Positions 1 to 6,218 of a stretch of 11,851 nt of DNA are shown here, piece after piece. The stretch comes from an uncultured Collinsella sp. (GTDB lineage Bacteria > Actinomycetota > Coriobacteriia > Coriobacteriales > Coriobacteriaceae): the NCBI GenBank assembly GCA_900543945.1, contig UQTN01000063.1, positions 1 through 11,851 of the forward strand, given 5' to 3'. Made by a program: the position numbers and the translations under genes. A model generated the notes under the pieces. The model was not told where the DNA came from. It worked only from the letters and a program-made list of their open reading frames with translations, and made no database searches. How positions within the stretch are numbered: position 1 is the first letter of the stretch; the number at the start of each line of letters is the position of its first letter.

Positions 1-102
1 GACCTGAAGCGCGCGTTGGCGAAACGGGTCGAATCGGAATATCCCAAGTCGGTCGCCAAGATCACGATTGACGAGGACTACGTAGGCCATACCCACGAGT
101 AG
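1..102 (+). CDS. 3' end of an unrecognised protein gene (partial)
   Basis: An open frame runs from the left edge in frame 1 to a TAG stop at 100-102 and encodes the last 33 residues of a protein, ending in ...YVGHTHE. The visible tail is charged and mostly hydrophilic and matches no family I can name, so no function is proposed. It lies on the same strand as the histidine phosphatase, 38 bp upstream of it, with no terminator-like hairpin in the gap, so the two are probably co-transcribed. The 5' end and most of the gene lie outside the window. Confidence 0.6.
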   Translation, partial: DLKRALAKRVESEYPKSVAKITIDEDYVGHTHE

Positions 103-140
103 GGCTGTGCCGAAAATCAAGTTATGCAGAAGGGGAGAGC

Positions 141-761
141 ATGAAGCGCCTATACCTACTCCGCCACGGTCAGACGGAGTTCAACGTCAAAAAGCTGGTC
201 CAGGGCCGCTGCGATTCACCGTTGACCGACCTGGGCCGCAAACAAGCGGGAATGGCAGCCGCATGGCTCAAGGCCCACGACGTCGTCCCCGATAAAGTGG
301 TCTCTTCGCCCTTAGGCCGAGCCATGGACACGGCAAGTCTCGTCGCAACCGAACTCCTCGGCCGGGATGCAGCAGTCGAGCCCTGCGAAGGCATCATCGA
401 GCGCAGCTACGGCACCTTCGAAGAAGGCCCCCACGACGCCCTACCCACCGACGTCTGGGACCCCGGCGAGGACCTGATCCCATTTGGCGGAGAAGGAAGC
501 CATGCCCTGCAGGAGCGCATGGTGGGCACCCTCACCAATCTCATGGGCGCCGAGGGCATCGAAACCCTCCTAGCAGTAAGCCACGGCAGCGCCAGCCGCC
601 AATTCATCAAAGCTGCAGCCCCAGAGGGCTTCGAGCTCCCAACAAAACTCCCCAACTGCGCCATCATGATCTTCGATTTTGACGATGCGCGAGAAGAGGA
701 CGATACGCTCCAATGCAAGTTCACCTTGCGGCAAATTATCGATCCCCAACAAAGTCATTAG
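141..761 (+). CDS. Histidine phosphatase family protein (phosphoglycerate mutase-like)
   Basis: This 206-residue protein is a single-domain member of the histidine phosphatase superfamily, which transfers phosphate through a phosphohistidine. Residues 4-16 contain LYLLRHGQTEFN, the family signature, with H9 as the expected phosphate acceptor. SSPLGRA at 55-61 supplies the second conserved arginine, IIERSYGTFE at 85-94 the acid region, and SHG at 147-149 the second catalytic histidine, H148. The order and the length near 200 residues fit cobC/gpmB-type phosphatases. The substrate cannot be told from the sequence; sugar phosphates, nucleotides and cobalamin intermediates are all possible, and no cobalamin genes are nearby. 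The ATG follows an AAGGGGAG ribosome binding site at 130-137. No signal peptide or membrane segment is visible, so it should be cytoplasmic. Confidence 0.9.
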   Translation: MKRLYLLRHGQTEFNVKKLVQGRCDSPLTDLGRKQAGMAAAWLKAHDVVPDKVVSSPLGRAMDTASLVATELLGRDAAVEPCEGIIERSYGTFEEGPHDALPTDVWDPGEDLIPFGGEGSHALQERMVGTLTNLMGAEGIETLLAVSHGSASRQFIKAAAPEGFELPTKLPNCAIMIFDFDDAREEDDTLQCKFTLRQIIDPQQSH

Positions 762-799
762 CCTGAGCGAGCAGAGTTAAGCAGACATCAACGTGTCGT

Positions 800-950
800 C
801 TCCCGAGCACGGCGGAGGGCCGGAGAAATATATTAAGGTCATCGCGAGTTCCGCACGCAAAGGAGAGCACTTAATGTGCTCTCCGTCTTGCGCAGGACTG
901 TAGAGCAGGGACCTTAATATATTTCTCCGGCCCTCCGCCGTGCTCGGGAG
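800..950. repeat. Near-palindrome with perfect 41-bp arms and nested hairpin
   Basis: Bases 800-840 are the exact reverse complement of 910-950, so the element has perfect 41-bp arms around a 69-bp centre. The centre is itself foldable: GGAGAGCAC at 862-870 pairs with GTGCTCTCC at 876-884 around a 5-nt loop, and CGCAA at 856-860 pairs with TTGCG at 888-892. The whole element could form one long rod as RNA or cruciform DNA. No target-site duplication is evident in the bases next to the arms, and there is no transposase frame. Candidates are a MITE-like non-autonomous element, a bidirectional terminator for the phosphatase gene, or a recombination site. It may also insulate the rplC promoter from upstream transcription. 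Confidence 0.9.
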
Positions 951-1001
951 CCATCCACGCACTTTACCTGCGTAAACAATGTGAGTGAAATATGAATCTC
1001 G

Positions 1002-1028
1002 ATGGATACGCCCGCAGCCGTGTATACT
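1002..1028 (+). promoter_or_regulatory. Promoter-like box upstream of rplC
   Basis: TATACT at 1023-1028 resembles a -10 element and would give a start near 1035 and a leader of about 175 nt. No good -35 hexamer lies at the usual 16-18 bp spacing; TGGATA at 1003-1008 is 14 bp away. Bases 1002-1027 match 2867-2892 upstream of rplB at 23 of 26 positions, including the supposed spacer, which suggests a conserved regulatory site and not just a core promoter. Strand and role are inferred. Confidence 0.5.
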
Positions 1029-1139
1029 AAACAGCTGTGTGAAACCAGGGGAGTATTCTGGCTGGACAAAATGCCTGCTTAATAGGGTTGTCAGGTAGTC
1101 CGGGCGAAATACAAGGCTGGGGAGCACGTCGTGTAAGTA

Positions 1140-1191
1140 GTGGTCCTCTAGGGGCGTACGCTCGGTGGTGTACGCATTGTCCCAAGACCAC
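1140..1191 (+). promoter_or_regulatory. Foldable leader segment before rplC
   Basis: GTGGTC at 1140-1145 pairs with GACCAC at 1186-1191, GGG at 1151-1153 with CCC at 1181-1183, and GCGTAC at 1154-1159 with GTACGC at 1170-1175, all nested in one consistent stem with internal loops. It ends 20 nt before the TTG start of rplC. Long structured leaders that bind a ribosomal protein are known for S10-type operons (E. coli uses L4), but I see no specific match to a described leader, so regulation is an inference. Confidence 0.4.
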
Positions 1192-1211
1192 GCGAGAGTT
1201 GGGATCATATC

Positions 1212-1832
1212 TTGATCAGCATGATTCTCGGCCGCAAGATTGGCATGACCCAGGTTTGGGACGAGGACGATAACGTCGTTCCCGTCACGGTCATCCAGGC
1301 TGGCCCCTGCGCTGTCTCGCAGGTTAAAACTCAGGCAACCGACGGCTATGACGCCGTCCAGATCGGTTTCGGCGACATCAAGGCCAAGAACGTGAACAAG
1401 CCCATGGCTGGTCACTTCGCCAAGGCTGGCGTCGAGCCTGTCCGCTTCCTTCGTGAGGTCCGCGTCGAGAACGGCGAGGAGCACAAGGTCGGCGAGGTCG
1501 TCACCGTCGCTGATTTCGCTGATGTCGAGAAGGTCGACGTCATCGGTACCTCCAAGGGTAAGGGCTTCCAGGGTCGCATCAAGCGCTGGGGTCAGCGCCG
1601 CGGTCCTATGACGCATGGTTCTCACTTCCAGCGTCACCCCGGTTCTATCGGTCAGTGCGCCTATCCTGCGCGCGTCCTCAAGGGCGTCAAGATGGCCGGT
1701 CACATGGGTAACGAGCGCGTTACCGTCAAGAACCTTTCCGTTGTCCGCATCGATGCCGAGCAGAACCTCATCTTGGTCAAGGGCGCTGTCCCGGGTGCCA
1801 AGAATGGTCTCGTCGCCATCCGTATGGCCTAA
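1212..1832 (+). CDS. rplC: 50S ribosomal protein L3 (uL3)
   Basis: L3 is an early-assembly protein of the large subunit that reaches the peptidyl transferase region. The 206-residue product has the expected N-terminal ILGRKIGMTQ (5-14), GTSKGKGFQG (112-121), GSHFQRHPGSIG (136-147) and KMAGHMG (160-166). Q148, directly after GSIG, aligns with the glutamine that PrmB methylates in E. coli. Full length is normal for bacterial L3. The chosen start is TTG at 1212: a GGGA at 1201-1204 lies 7 nt upstream, while the in-frame ATG at 1221 would be 16 nt from it. Either start leaves the conserved N-terminus intact. It is the first gene of the block, with no rpsJ before it. The gap to rplD is 46 bp. Confidence 0.97.
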   Translation: MISMILGRKIGMTQVWDEDDNVVPVTVIQAGPCAVSQVKTQATDGYDAVQIGFGDIKAKNVNKPMAGHFAKAGVEPVRFLREVRVENGEEHKVGEVVTVADFADVEKVDVIGTSKGKGFQGRIKRWGQRRGPMTHGSHFQRHPGSIGQCAYPARVLKGVKMAGHMGNERVTVKNLSVVRIDAEQNLILVKGAVPGAKNGLVAIRMA

Positions 1833-1878
1833 GGGCCCAGCCCATTTAGCCCAGCGTCATACCAAGGAGAACACTTAA

Positions 1879-2505
1879 ATGGCAAAGTTTGAAGTAAAGA
1901 ACAGCGAGGGCAAGAAGGTCGCCGAGGCCGAGCTCGCCGCTGAGGTGTACGGCATCGAGCCGAACATCCACGTTATGCACCACATCGTCAAGTGCCAGAT
2001 GGCCTCTTGGCGTCAGGGCACCCAGTCTGCTAAGGGCCGCTCTGAGGTTTCCGGTGGCGGCAAGAAGCCTTGGCGTCAGAAGGGCACCGGCCGTGCCCGC
2101 CAGGGTTCCATCCGTGCTGCCCAGTGGCGTCACGGTGGCGTTGTCTTCGCCCCCAAGCCCCGTTCCTACGCTAAGCGTATGAACAACAAGGAGGTCAAGC
2201 TGGCTATGCGCTCCGCGCTGTCCGCCAAGCTGGCCGATGGCGAGCTCGTGCTCGTCGACGACTACGGCTTCGAGAAGCCTTCCACCAAGGCTGCCGTCGC
2301 CATGCTCAAGGCTCTCGGCCTTGAGGGCAAGCGTCTGACCATCATCGTTCGCGATGAGGACGTCAACGCCTACCTGTCGTTCCGCAACATTCCCAAGACG
2401 TTCATCATCACCGCTGACGAGGCCAACACCTACGATCTCGTCAACAACAACGCTGTGCTGATGCCCGCCGACATCGCCGCTCACTTCGGGGAGGTGCTTG
2501 CATAA
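1879..2505 (+). CDS. rplD: 50S ribosomal protein L4 (uL4)
   Basis: L4 is a large-subunit assembly protein whose loop lines the peptide exit tunnel. In E. coli it also represses the S10 operon by binding its leader. The 208-residue product is full length. The tunnel loop is visible as GGGKKPWRQKGTGRAR (59-74) followed by WRHGGVVFAP (83-92), both hallmarks of bacterial L4. The C-terminal half has the usual alternating helix/strand pattern ending near IAAHFGEVLA. The ATG follows AAGGAG at 1863-1868. The next gene, rplW, starts on the base after the stop codon, so translation is probably coupled. Whether this L4 autoregulates through the leader before rplC cannot be seen. Confidence 0.98.
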   Translation: MAKFEVKNSEGKKVAEAELAAEVYGIEPNIHVMHHIVKCQMASWRQGTQSAKGRSEVSGGGKKPWRQKGTGRARQGSIRAAQWRHGGVVFAPKPRSYAKRMNNKEVKLAMRSALSAKLADGELVLVDDYGFEKPSTKAAVAMLKALGLEGKRLTIIVRDEDVNAYLSFRNIPKTFIITADEANTYDLVNNNAVLMPADIAAHFGEVLA

Positions 2506-2793
2506 ATGACCGCCCACGAGATCATCATCCGTCCGATCGTGTCCGAGCGTTCCTTCTCCGGCATGGAGCTGAACAAGTACACGTTCGAGGTCGCCAAGGA
2601 TGCTAACAAGTATCAGATCAAGGACGCTGTCGAGGAGATCTTCGGCGTCAAGGTCGTTCGCGTGAACACCCTGACGGTCAAGCCCAAGACCAAGCGCGTG
2701 CGCTATGTCGCCGGCAAGACCCGTTCTTGGAAGAAGGCCATCGTCACGCTGGCCGAGGGCGACACCATCGAGGTCTTTGGCAACCAGGCCTAA
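2506..2793 (+). CDS. rplW: 50S ribosomal protein L23 (uL23)
   Basis: L23 sits at the exit of the polypeptide tunnel and docks trigger factor and the signal recognition particle. The 95-residue product matches bacterial L23 in length and contains IIRPIVSERS (7-16), KYTFEVAKDANK (24-35) and AVEEIFGVKVVRVNTL (41-56), followed by a basic loop (KPKTKRVRY). The ATG abuts the rplD stop with no gap, and its ribosome binding site GGGGAGGTG (2488-2496) lies inside the rplD 3' end. After the stop there is an unusual 179-bp gap before rplB, with hairpins and a promoter-like box, so this may be the last gene of a short rplCDW transcript or subject to attenuation there. Confidence 0.97.
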   Translation: MTAHEIIIRPIVSERSFSGMELNKYTFEVAKDANKYQIKDAVEEIFGVKVVRVNTLTVKPKTKRVRYVAGKTRSWKKAIVTLAEGDTIEVFGNQA

Positions 2794-2810
2794 GACTCGC
2801 TGCTGTTGAG

Positions 2811-2848
2811 TGAGCTCATGCCTCCCAAATAGGGGAGGCGAGAGCTCA
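2811..2848 (+). promoter_or_regulatory. Hairpin after rplW, possible attenuator or RNA-stability element
   Basis: TGAGCTC (2811-2817) pairs with GAGCTCA (2842-2848) and GCCTCCC (2820-2826) with GGGAGGC (2833-2839). A 2x2 internal loop separates the stems and the loop is 6 nt. It begins 17 nt after the rplW stop. There is no U-tract afterwards, so it is not a standard intrinsic terminator; it could protect the 3' end of an rplCDW message or slow the polymerase. Confidence 0.5.
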
Positions 2849-2866
2849 AGGTTTCGGGCGTATAAA

Positions 2867-2893
2867 ATGGACACGCCCGGAACCGTGTATACG
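2867..2893 (+). promoter_or_regulatory. Promoter-like box upstream of rplB
   Basis: This is the second copy of the 26-nt box seen before rplC (23 of 26 identical). TATACG at 2888-2893 could be a -10 element and TGGACA at 2868-2873 resembles a -35, but only 14 bp separate them. CGGGCGT (2855-2861) and ACGCCCG (2873-2879) form an inverted repeat overlapping the box, which could be an operator or an RNA hairpin in read-through transcripts. A TATAAA at 2861-2866 is an alternative -10. Confidence 0.5.
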
Positions 2894-2899
2894 TCCGGT

Positions 2900-2944
2900 G
2901 TCATCGCACCCGAGGCAGAACCTCGAATCCCTGTCTGCGATGGC
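2900..2944 (+). promoter_or_regulatory. Candidate structured 5' leader of rplB
   Basis: GTCATCGCA (2900-2908) can pair with TGCGATGGC (2936-2944) through nine base pairs, one of them a U-G wobble. The stem encloses a second hairpin, CGAGG (2911-2915) with CCTCG (2921-2925). The outer stem starts where transcription would begin if TATACG at 2888-2893 is the -10. It ends 28 nt before the rplB start, leaving the ribosome binding site (AAAGGGA, 2961-2967) outside the fold. A protein-binding leader controlling rplB is possible; nothing identifies the ligand. Confidence 0.4.
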
Positions 2945-2972
2945 TAACGGATTCCTATTGAAAGGGATTGTA

Positions 2973-3800
2973 ATGGCTGTAAAGCACCTTAAGCCGACCT
3001 CCGCTGGTAGGCGTTGGCAGACGATCTCCGATTTCTCCGAGATCACCTGCACCAAGCCCGAGAAGTCTCTTCTCGAGCCCCTGCCCAAGAAGGCCGGTCG
3101 TAACAACAACGGCCGCATCACCACCCGCCACCAGGGCGGCGGCGTGAAGCGTCGTTACCGCGTGATCGACTTCAAGCGCAACAAGGACGGCGTGCCCGCC
3201 AAGGTTGCCACGATCGAGTACGATCCGAACCGTTCCGCTCGCATCGCTCTGCTGCACTACGCTGACGGTGAGAAGCGCTACATCCTGGCCCCCAAGGGCC
3301 TCGAGGTCGGTCAGACCATCATGTCCGGTTCTGACGCCGACATCAAGCCGGGCAACGCTCTGCCCCTCGCCGACATCCCCGTCGGTACGCTCATCCACGC
3401 CGTCGAGTTCCAGCCGGGCAAGGGCGCTGCTATTGCCCGTTCCGCCGGTAATTCCTGCCAGCTGATGGGTAAGGAGGGCAAGTACGCTATCGTCCGTATG
3501 CCTTCCTCCGAGATGCGCCGCATCCTCGTTACCTGCCGCGCCACCGTCGGTGAGGTCGGCAACGCCGATCACGCCAACATCGTCATCGGCAAGGCCGGCC
3601 GTAAGCGTCACATGAACGTGCGCCCGACCGTCCGCGGTACCGTCATGAACCCTGTCGACCACCCGCACGGCGGTGGCGAGGGCAAGAACCACACCTCTGG
3701 TCGTCCCTCTGTTACCCCCTGGGGTAAGCCGACGAAGGGCCTTCGTACGCGCAAGAAGAAGGTCTCGAACCAGCACATCATTCGTCGCCGTAAGAAGTAA
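2973..3800 (+). CDS. rplB: 50S ribosomal protein L2 (uL2)
   Basis: L2 is a core large-subunit protein needed for subunit joining and close to the peptidyl transferase centre. The 275-residue product is full length and highly conserved. NNGRITTRHQGGG (45-57) marks the N-terminal basic region, the SH3-like RNA-binding region follows, and VDHPHGGGEG (228-237) carries H230, matching the histidine of E. coli L2 tied to peptidyl transferase activity. The tail is strongly basic (RRRKK). The start at 2973 was chosen because it follows AAAGGGA (2961-2967) and gives the normal N-terminus MAVKHLKPTS. A GTG at 2898 would add 25 residues unlike any L2 and lacks a ribosome binding site. It opens the rplB-to-rpsQ run of closely spaced genes. 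Confidence 0.98.
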   Translation: MAVKHLKPTSAGRRWQTISDFSEITCTKPEKSLLEPLPKKAGRNNNGRITTRHQGGGVKRRYRVIDFKRNKDGVPAKVATIEYDPNRSARIALLHYADGEKRYILAPKGLEVGQTIMSGSDADIKPGNALPLADIPVGTLIHAVEFQPGKGAAIARSAGNSCQLMGKEGKYAIVRMPSSEMRRILVTCRATVGEVGNADHANIVIGKAGRKRHMNVRPTVRGTVMNPVDHPHGGGEGKNHTSGRPSVTPWGKPTKGLRTRKKKVSNQHIIRRRKK

Positions 3801-3832
3801 TTTCGGATACCGAGTTTTAGGAGAAAGCACTT

Positions 3833-4093
3833 ATGAGCAGAAGTCTCAAAAAGGGCCCGTTCGTGGAGACTCGCCTTCTCTCGCGTATCACCGCGATGAA
3901 CGAGGCTGGCAAGAAGGACGTCGTGAAGACCTGGTCCCGCGCGTCCACCATCTTCCCCGAGATGGTTGGTCACACCATCGCCGTCCACGACGGCCGCAAG
4001 CATGTGCCCGTGTATGTTACCGAGTCCATGGTTGGTCACAAGCTCGGCGAGTTCGCGCCGACTCGTACGTTCCGTGGCCACAAGGCCAAATAG
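3833..4093 (+). CDS. rpsS: 30S ribosomal protein S19 (uS19)
   Basis: S19 lies in the head of the small subunit, next to S13 and the A-site tRNA. The 86-residue product is slightly shorter than E. coli S19 (92) but complete. It has the conserved N-terminal SRSLKKGPF (2-10), TWSRASTIFPEMVGHTIAVH with its central histidine, and the C-terminal GHKLGEFAPTRTFRGHK. The ATG follows AGGAG near 3821-3825. It is separated from rplB by 32 bp and from rplV by 14 bp, consistent with one transcript. Confidence 0.98.
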   Translation: MSRSLKKGPFVETRLLSRITAMNEAGKKDVVKTWSRASTIFPEMVGHTIAVHDGRKHVPVYVTESMVGHKLGEFAPTRTFRGHKAK

Positions 4094-4107
4094 GGGGTTA
4101 ACCGTAA

Positions 4108-4479
4108 ATGGCAACTAAGTCTATTGAAACTGAGGCCACCGAGGTTCGCGCCGTCGCTAAGTACGTGCGTGTTTCCCCCAGCAAGGCCCGCCTGGTGGTC
4201 GATCTGATCCGCCGCAAGCCTGTCGCTCAGGCCTTCGACATCCTCCACTTCTGCGACCGCGCCGTCGCCGTGGATGTCGAGAAGGTTCTCCGTTCCGCCG
4301 TTGCGAACGCCGAGAACAACAACGGTCTGCGTGCCGACAACCTGGTTGTCGCCGCTGCCTATGTTGACGAGGGTCCGACGCTTAAGCGCATCCGTCCCCG
4401 CGCCAAGGGTTCCGCTTCTCGCATTCTGAAGCGTACTTCCCACATCACCGTCGTCGTTGCTCCTCGAAAGGAGGCGTAA
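4108..4479 (+). CDS. rplV: 50S ribosomal protein L22 (uL22)
   Basis: L22 spans the large subunit and its long beta hairpin lines the exit tunnel near the macrolide site. The 123-residue product includes VRVSPSKARLVVDLIR (20-35), the typical globular-domain start, AVANAENNNGL (64-74), and the tunnel hairpin KRIRPRAKGSASRILKR (93-109), which matches the standard motif. A short acidic N-terminal segment (SIETEATE) precedes the conserved part, a modest extension over E. coli L22 (110). The gene's 3' end holds the AAAGGAGGCG ribosome binding site of rpsC, and only 6 bp separate the two genes. Confidence 0.97.
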   Translation: MATKSIETEATEVRAVAKYVRVSPSKARLVVDLIRRKPVAQAFDILHFCDRAVAVDVEKVLRSAVANAENNNGLRADNLVVAAAYVDEGPTLKRIRPRAKGSASRILKRTSHITVVVAPRKEA

Positions 4480-4485
4480 AGCTGT

Positions 4486-5196
4486 ATGGGTCAGAAAGTC
4501 TACCCCACCGGCTTCCGTCTTGGCATCACCGAGAACTGGCGCTCCCGCTGGTTCGCAGAGAAGGATTACGCTAAGACCCTCGGTAACGATCTCGAGATCC
4601 GCAAGTACCTCGAGAAGCGTCTTTCCCGCGCAGCTGTCTCCCGCGTCGAGATCGAGCGCGCTGGCGACAAGGTGAAGGTCATCATCCTCACCGCTCGCCC
4701 CGGCGTTGTCATCGGTAAGAAGGGTGCCGAGATCGATACCCTCCGCACCGAGCTCGAGAAGGTCGCTGGCGTCTCCAAGGGCCAGCTCTCCGTCGACGTT
4801 GTCGAGATCAAGCGCCCCGAGCTCGACGCCAACCTCGTTGCTCAGTCTATCGCCGAGCAGCTCGAGGGCCGCGTTGCCTTCCGTCGCGCTATGCGCAAGG
4901 CTGTCCAGTCTGCCCGCAAGGCCGGCGCTAAGGGCATCCGTATCCAGTGCTCCGGTCGTCTCGGCGGTGCCGAGATGGGCCGTCGTGAGTGGTACCGCGA
5001 GGGTCGCGTGCCTCTGCACACCCTCCGTGCCAAGATCGACTACGGCACGGCTGTCGCCAGCACCACCATGGGCGCTTGCGGCGTGAAGGTCTGGATCTAC
5101 CTGGGCGAGAAGCTCCCGGGCCAGCCTGTTCCCAACCCTGCACTCGAGGGCTCTTCCCGTCCTCGTCGTCGTAACTCCGAGAGGAGGGGTCAGTAG
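4486..5196 (+). CDS. rpsC: 30S ribosomal protein S3 (uS3)
   Basis: S3 forms part of the mRNA entry tunnel and, with S4 and S5, the ribosome's mRNA-unwinding activity. The 236-residue product opens with MGQKVYPTGFRLG and contains a KH RNA-binding domain with RPGVVIGKKGAEID (71-84), the GXXG loop being GKKG (77-80). The C-terminal S3 domain has SGRLGGAEMGRREWYREG (156-173) and ends in a basic tail. Length is close to E. coli S3 (233). Its TAG stop shares its final G with the GTG start of rplP (5194-5198), so the genes overlap by one base and are probably translationally coupled. Confidence 0.98.
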   Translation: MGQKVYPTGFRLGITENWRSRWFAEKDYAKTLGNDLEIRKYLEKRLSRAAVSRVEIERAGDKVKVIILTARPGVVIGKKGAEIDTLRTELEKVAGVSKGQLSVDVVEIKRPELDANLVAQSIAEQLEGRVAFRRAMRKAVQSARKAGAKGIRIQCSGRLGGAEMGRREWYREGRVPLHTLRAKIDYGTAVASTTMGACGVKVWIYLGEKLPGQPVPNPALEGSSRPRRRNSERRGQ

Positions 5197-5699
5197 TGCT
5201 TGCCCCTAAGCGTATTCTTCACCGCAAGGTGCAGCGTGGCTCCATGAAGGGCCAGGCCAAGGGTAATACCGAGCTGCATTTCGGCGAGTTTGGTATCCAG
5301 GCTCTCGAGGCCCATTGGATCACCAACCGTCAGATCGAGGCCGCTCGTATTGCCATGACCCGCTACATGAAGCGTGGCGGTCGTGTCTACATCACGATCT
5401 TCCCCGATAAGCCCATCACCAAGAAGCCTGCCGAGACTCGCATGGGTTCTGGTAAGGGCAACCCCGAGGAGTGGGTGGCCGTCGTCAAGCCCGGCCGCAT
5501 CATGTTCGAGGTCAAGGGCGTGCCCGAGGAGGTCGCTCGCGAGGCTCTGCGTCTTGCACAGCACAAGCTTCCCATCAAGACCAAGATTGTTGCTGCCAAG
5601 AACGCTGAGCAGCGCATCGAGAAGGAGATGGCTGAGGAGGCCGCTCTCGAGGCCAAGTGGGCTGCTGAGGACGCCGCCGCCGCCAAGGAGGAGAACTAA
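5196..5699 (+). CDS. rplP: 50S ribosomal protein L16 (uL16) with acidic C-terminal extension
   Basis: L16 binds near the A site and organises tRNA accommodation. Residues 1-132 are a normal L16, with HFGEFGIQALE (28-38), RMGSGKGNPE (82-91) and the usual end LPIKTKIV (125-132). R82 matches the arginine hydroxylated by RoxA in E. coli. The protein then continues for about 35 residues rich in Ala, Glu and Lys, predicted helical, giving 167 residues where 136-144 is typical. The start is GTG at 5196, preceded by GAGAGGAGGGG (5179-5189). The one-base overlap with rpsC and the TAATG overlap with rpmC at 5697-5701 show tight coupling. The extension is in frame, carries the rpmC ribosome binding site, and shows no sign of a frameshift. 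Confidence 0.97.
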   Translation: MLAPKRILHRKVQRGSMKGQAKGNTELHFGEFGIQALEAHWITNRQIEAARIAMTRYMKRGGRVYITIFPDKPITKKPAETRMGSGKGNPEEWVAVVKPGRIMFEVKGVPEEVAREALRLAQHKLPIKTKIVAAKNAEQRIEKEMAEEAALEAKWAAEDAAAAKEEN

Positions 5700-5914
5700 T
5701 GAAGCCCGCAGAGATTCGTGAGCTCTCGGACGCTCAGCTCGTTGAGAAGCTGAAGGAAATGCGCGCCGAGCTCTTTAACCTTCGTTTCCAGATGGCCACC
5801 AGCCAGCTGGACAACACCGCTCGCGTCAACACCGTGAAGAAGGACATCGCTCGCGTCCTCACGGAGCAGCGCGCCCGCGAGATCGCAGCGGAGAAGTCCG
5901 CTGTCGCCGAGTAG
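5699..5914 (+). CDS. rpmC: 50S ribosomal protein L29 (uL29)
   Basis: L29 is a small two-helix protein beside L23 at the tunnel exit. The 71-residue product has the family pattern EIRELSDAQLVEKLKEMRAE then LFNLRFQMATSQLDN and a second helix containing VKKDIARVLTEQ. It is slightly longer than E. coli L29 (63) because of a short Ala/Glu tail. Its ATG overlaps the rplP stop (TAATG), and the ribosome binding site AAGGAGGAG (5685-5693) is inside rplP. rpsQ follows after 16 bp. Confidence 0.96.
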   Translation: MKPAEIRELSDAQLVEKLKEMRAELFNLRFQMATSQLDNTARVNTVKKDIARVLTEQRAREIAAEKSAVAE

Positions 5915-5930
5915 GACCTAAGGAGAGAAC

Positions 5931-6191
5931 ATGACTGATTCGCGTAACTCGCGTAAGGTCCGTACGGGTGTCGTTACCTCCGTCTCCGGTGCCAAGACCA
6001 TTGTTGTCACCATCACCGAGCGCAAGCGTCACCCCAAGTACGGCAAGATGATGACCAGCTCCAAGAAGCTGCACGCTCACGACGAGGAGTGCACGGCTGG
6101 CGTGGGCGATACCGTCCGCGTTATGGAGACCCGTCCTATGTCCAAGATGAAGCGTTGGCGCCTCATCGAGGTCGTCGAGCGCGCTAAATAA
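5931..6191 (+). CDS. rpsQ: 30S ribosomal protein S17 (uS17)
   Basis: S17 is an OB-fold protein that binds 16S rRNA early in small-subunit assembly. The 86-residue product has the typical RTGVVTSVSGAKTIVVTI (11-28), the HPKYGKMM loop and the signature GVGDTVRVMETRPMSKMKRW near the C-terminus. The ATG follows AAGGAGA at about 5919-5925. A 118-bp gap to rplN follows, at the same place where the E. coli S10 and spc operons divide. Confidence 0.97.
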   Translation: MTDSRNSRKVRTGVVTSVSGAKTIVVTITERKRHPKYGKMMTSSKKLHAHDEECTAGVGDTVRVMETRPMSKMKRWRLIEVVERAK

Positions 6192-6218
6192 GCAGTCGCT
6201 CTTACGACTTGTACGTTT

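Larger units (their letters stand above)
762..1211. other. 450-bp gene-free interval upstream of rplC
   Basis: No convincing gene lies here on either strand. The interval holds a 151-bp near-palindrome (800-950), a promoter-like box (1002-1028) and a potential 5' leader of about 175 nt with a foldable segment at 1140-1191. In most bacteria rpsJ (ribosomal protein S10) sits directly before rplC. None of the three forward frames here encodes anything resembling S10, not even a decayed version. Confidence 0.8.

Noticed and set aside
762..1211. Search for a decayed rpsJ upstream of rplC
   Set aside because: No frame contains S10-like segments, so a pseudogene cannot be claimed; rpsJ is simply not in the window.
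777..1703. Long minus-strand open frame over the rplC region
   Set aside because: It is the mirror of rplC codon bias and runs through the 41-bp-arm palindrome; composition is repetitive Asp/Leu/Val, typical of antisense frames.
2898..2972. Upstream GTG start that would lengthen L2 by 25 residues
   Set aside because: No ribosome binding site, extra residues unlike L2, and the segment overlaps the candidate leader fold; ATG at 2973 has a good AAAGGGA site.
1846..5019. Several long minus-strand frames opposite rplD, rplB and rplV/rpsC
   Set aside because: All are antisense to well-conserved ribosomal genes and exist because strong codon bias removes stops on the other strand.
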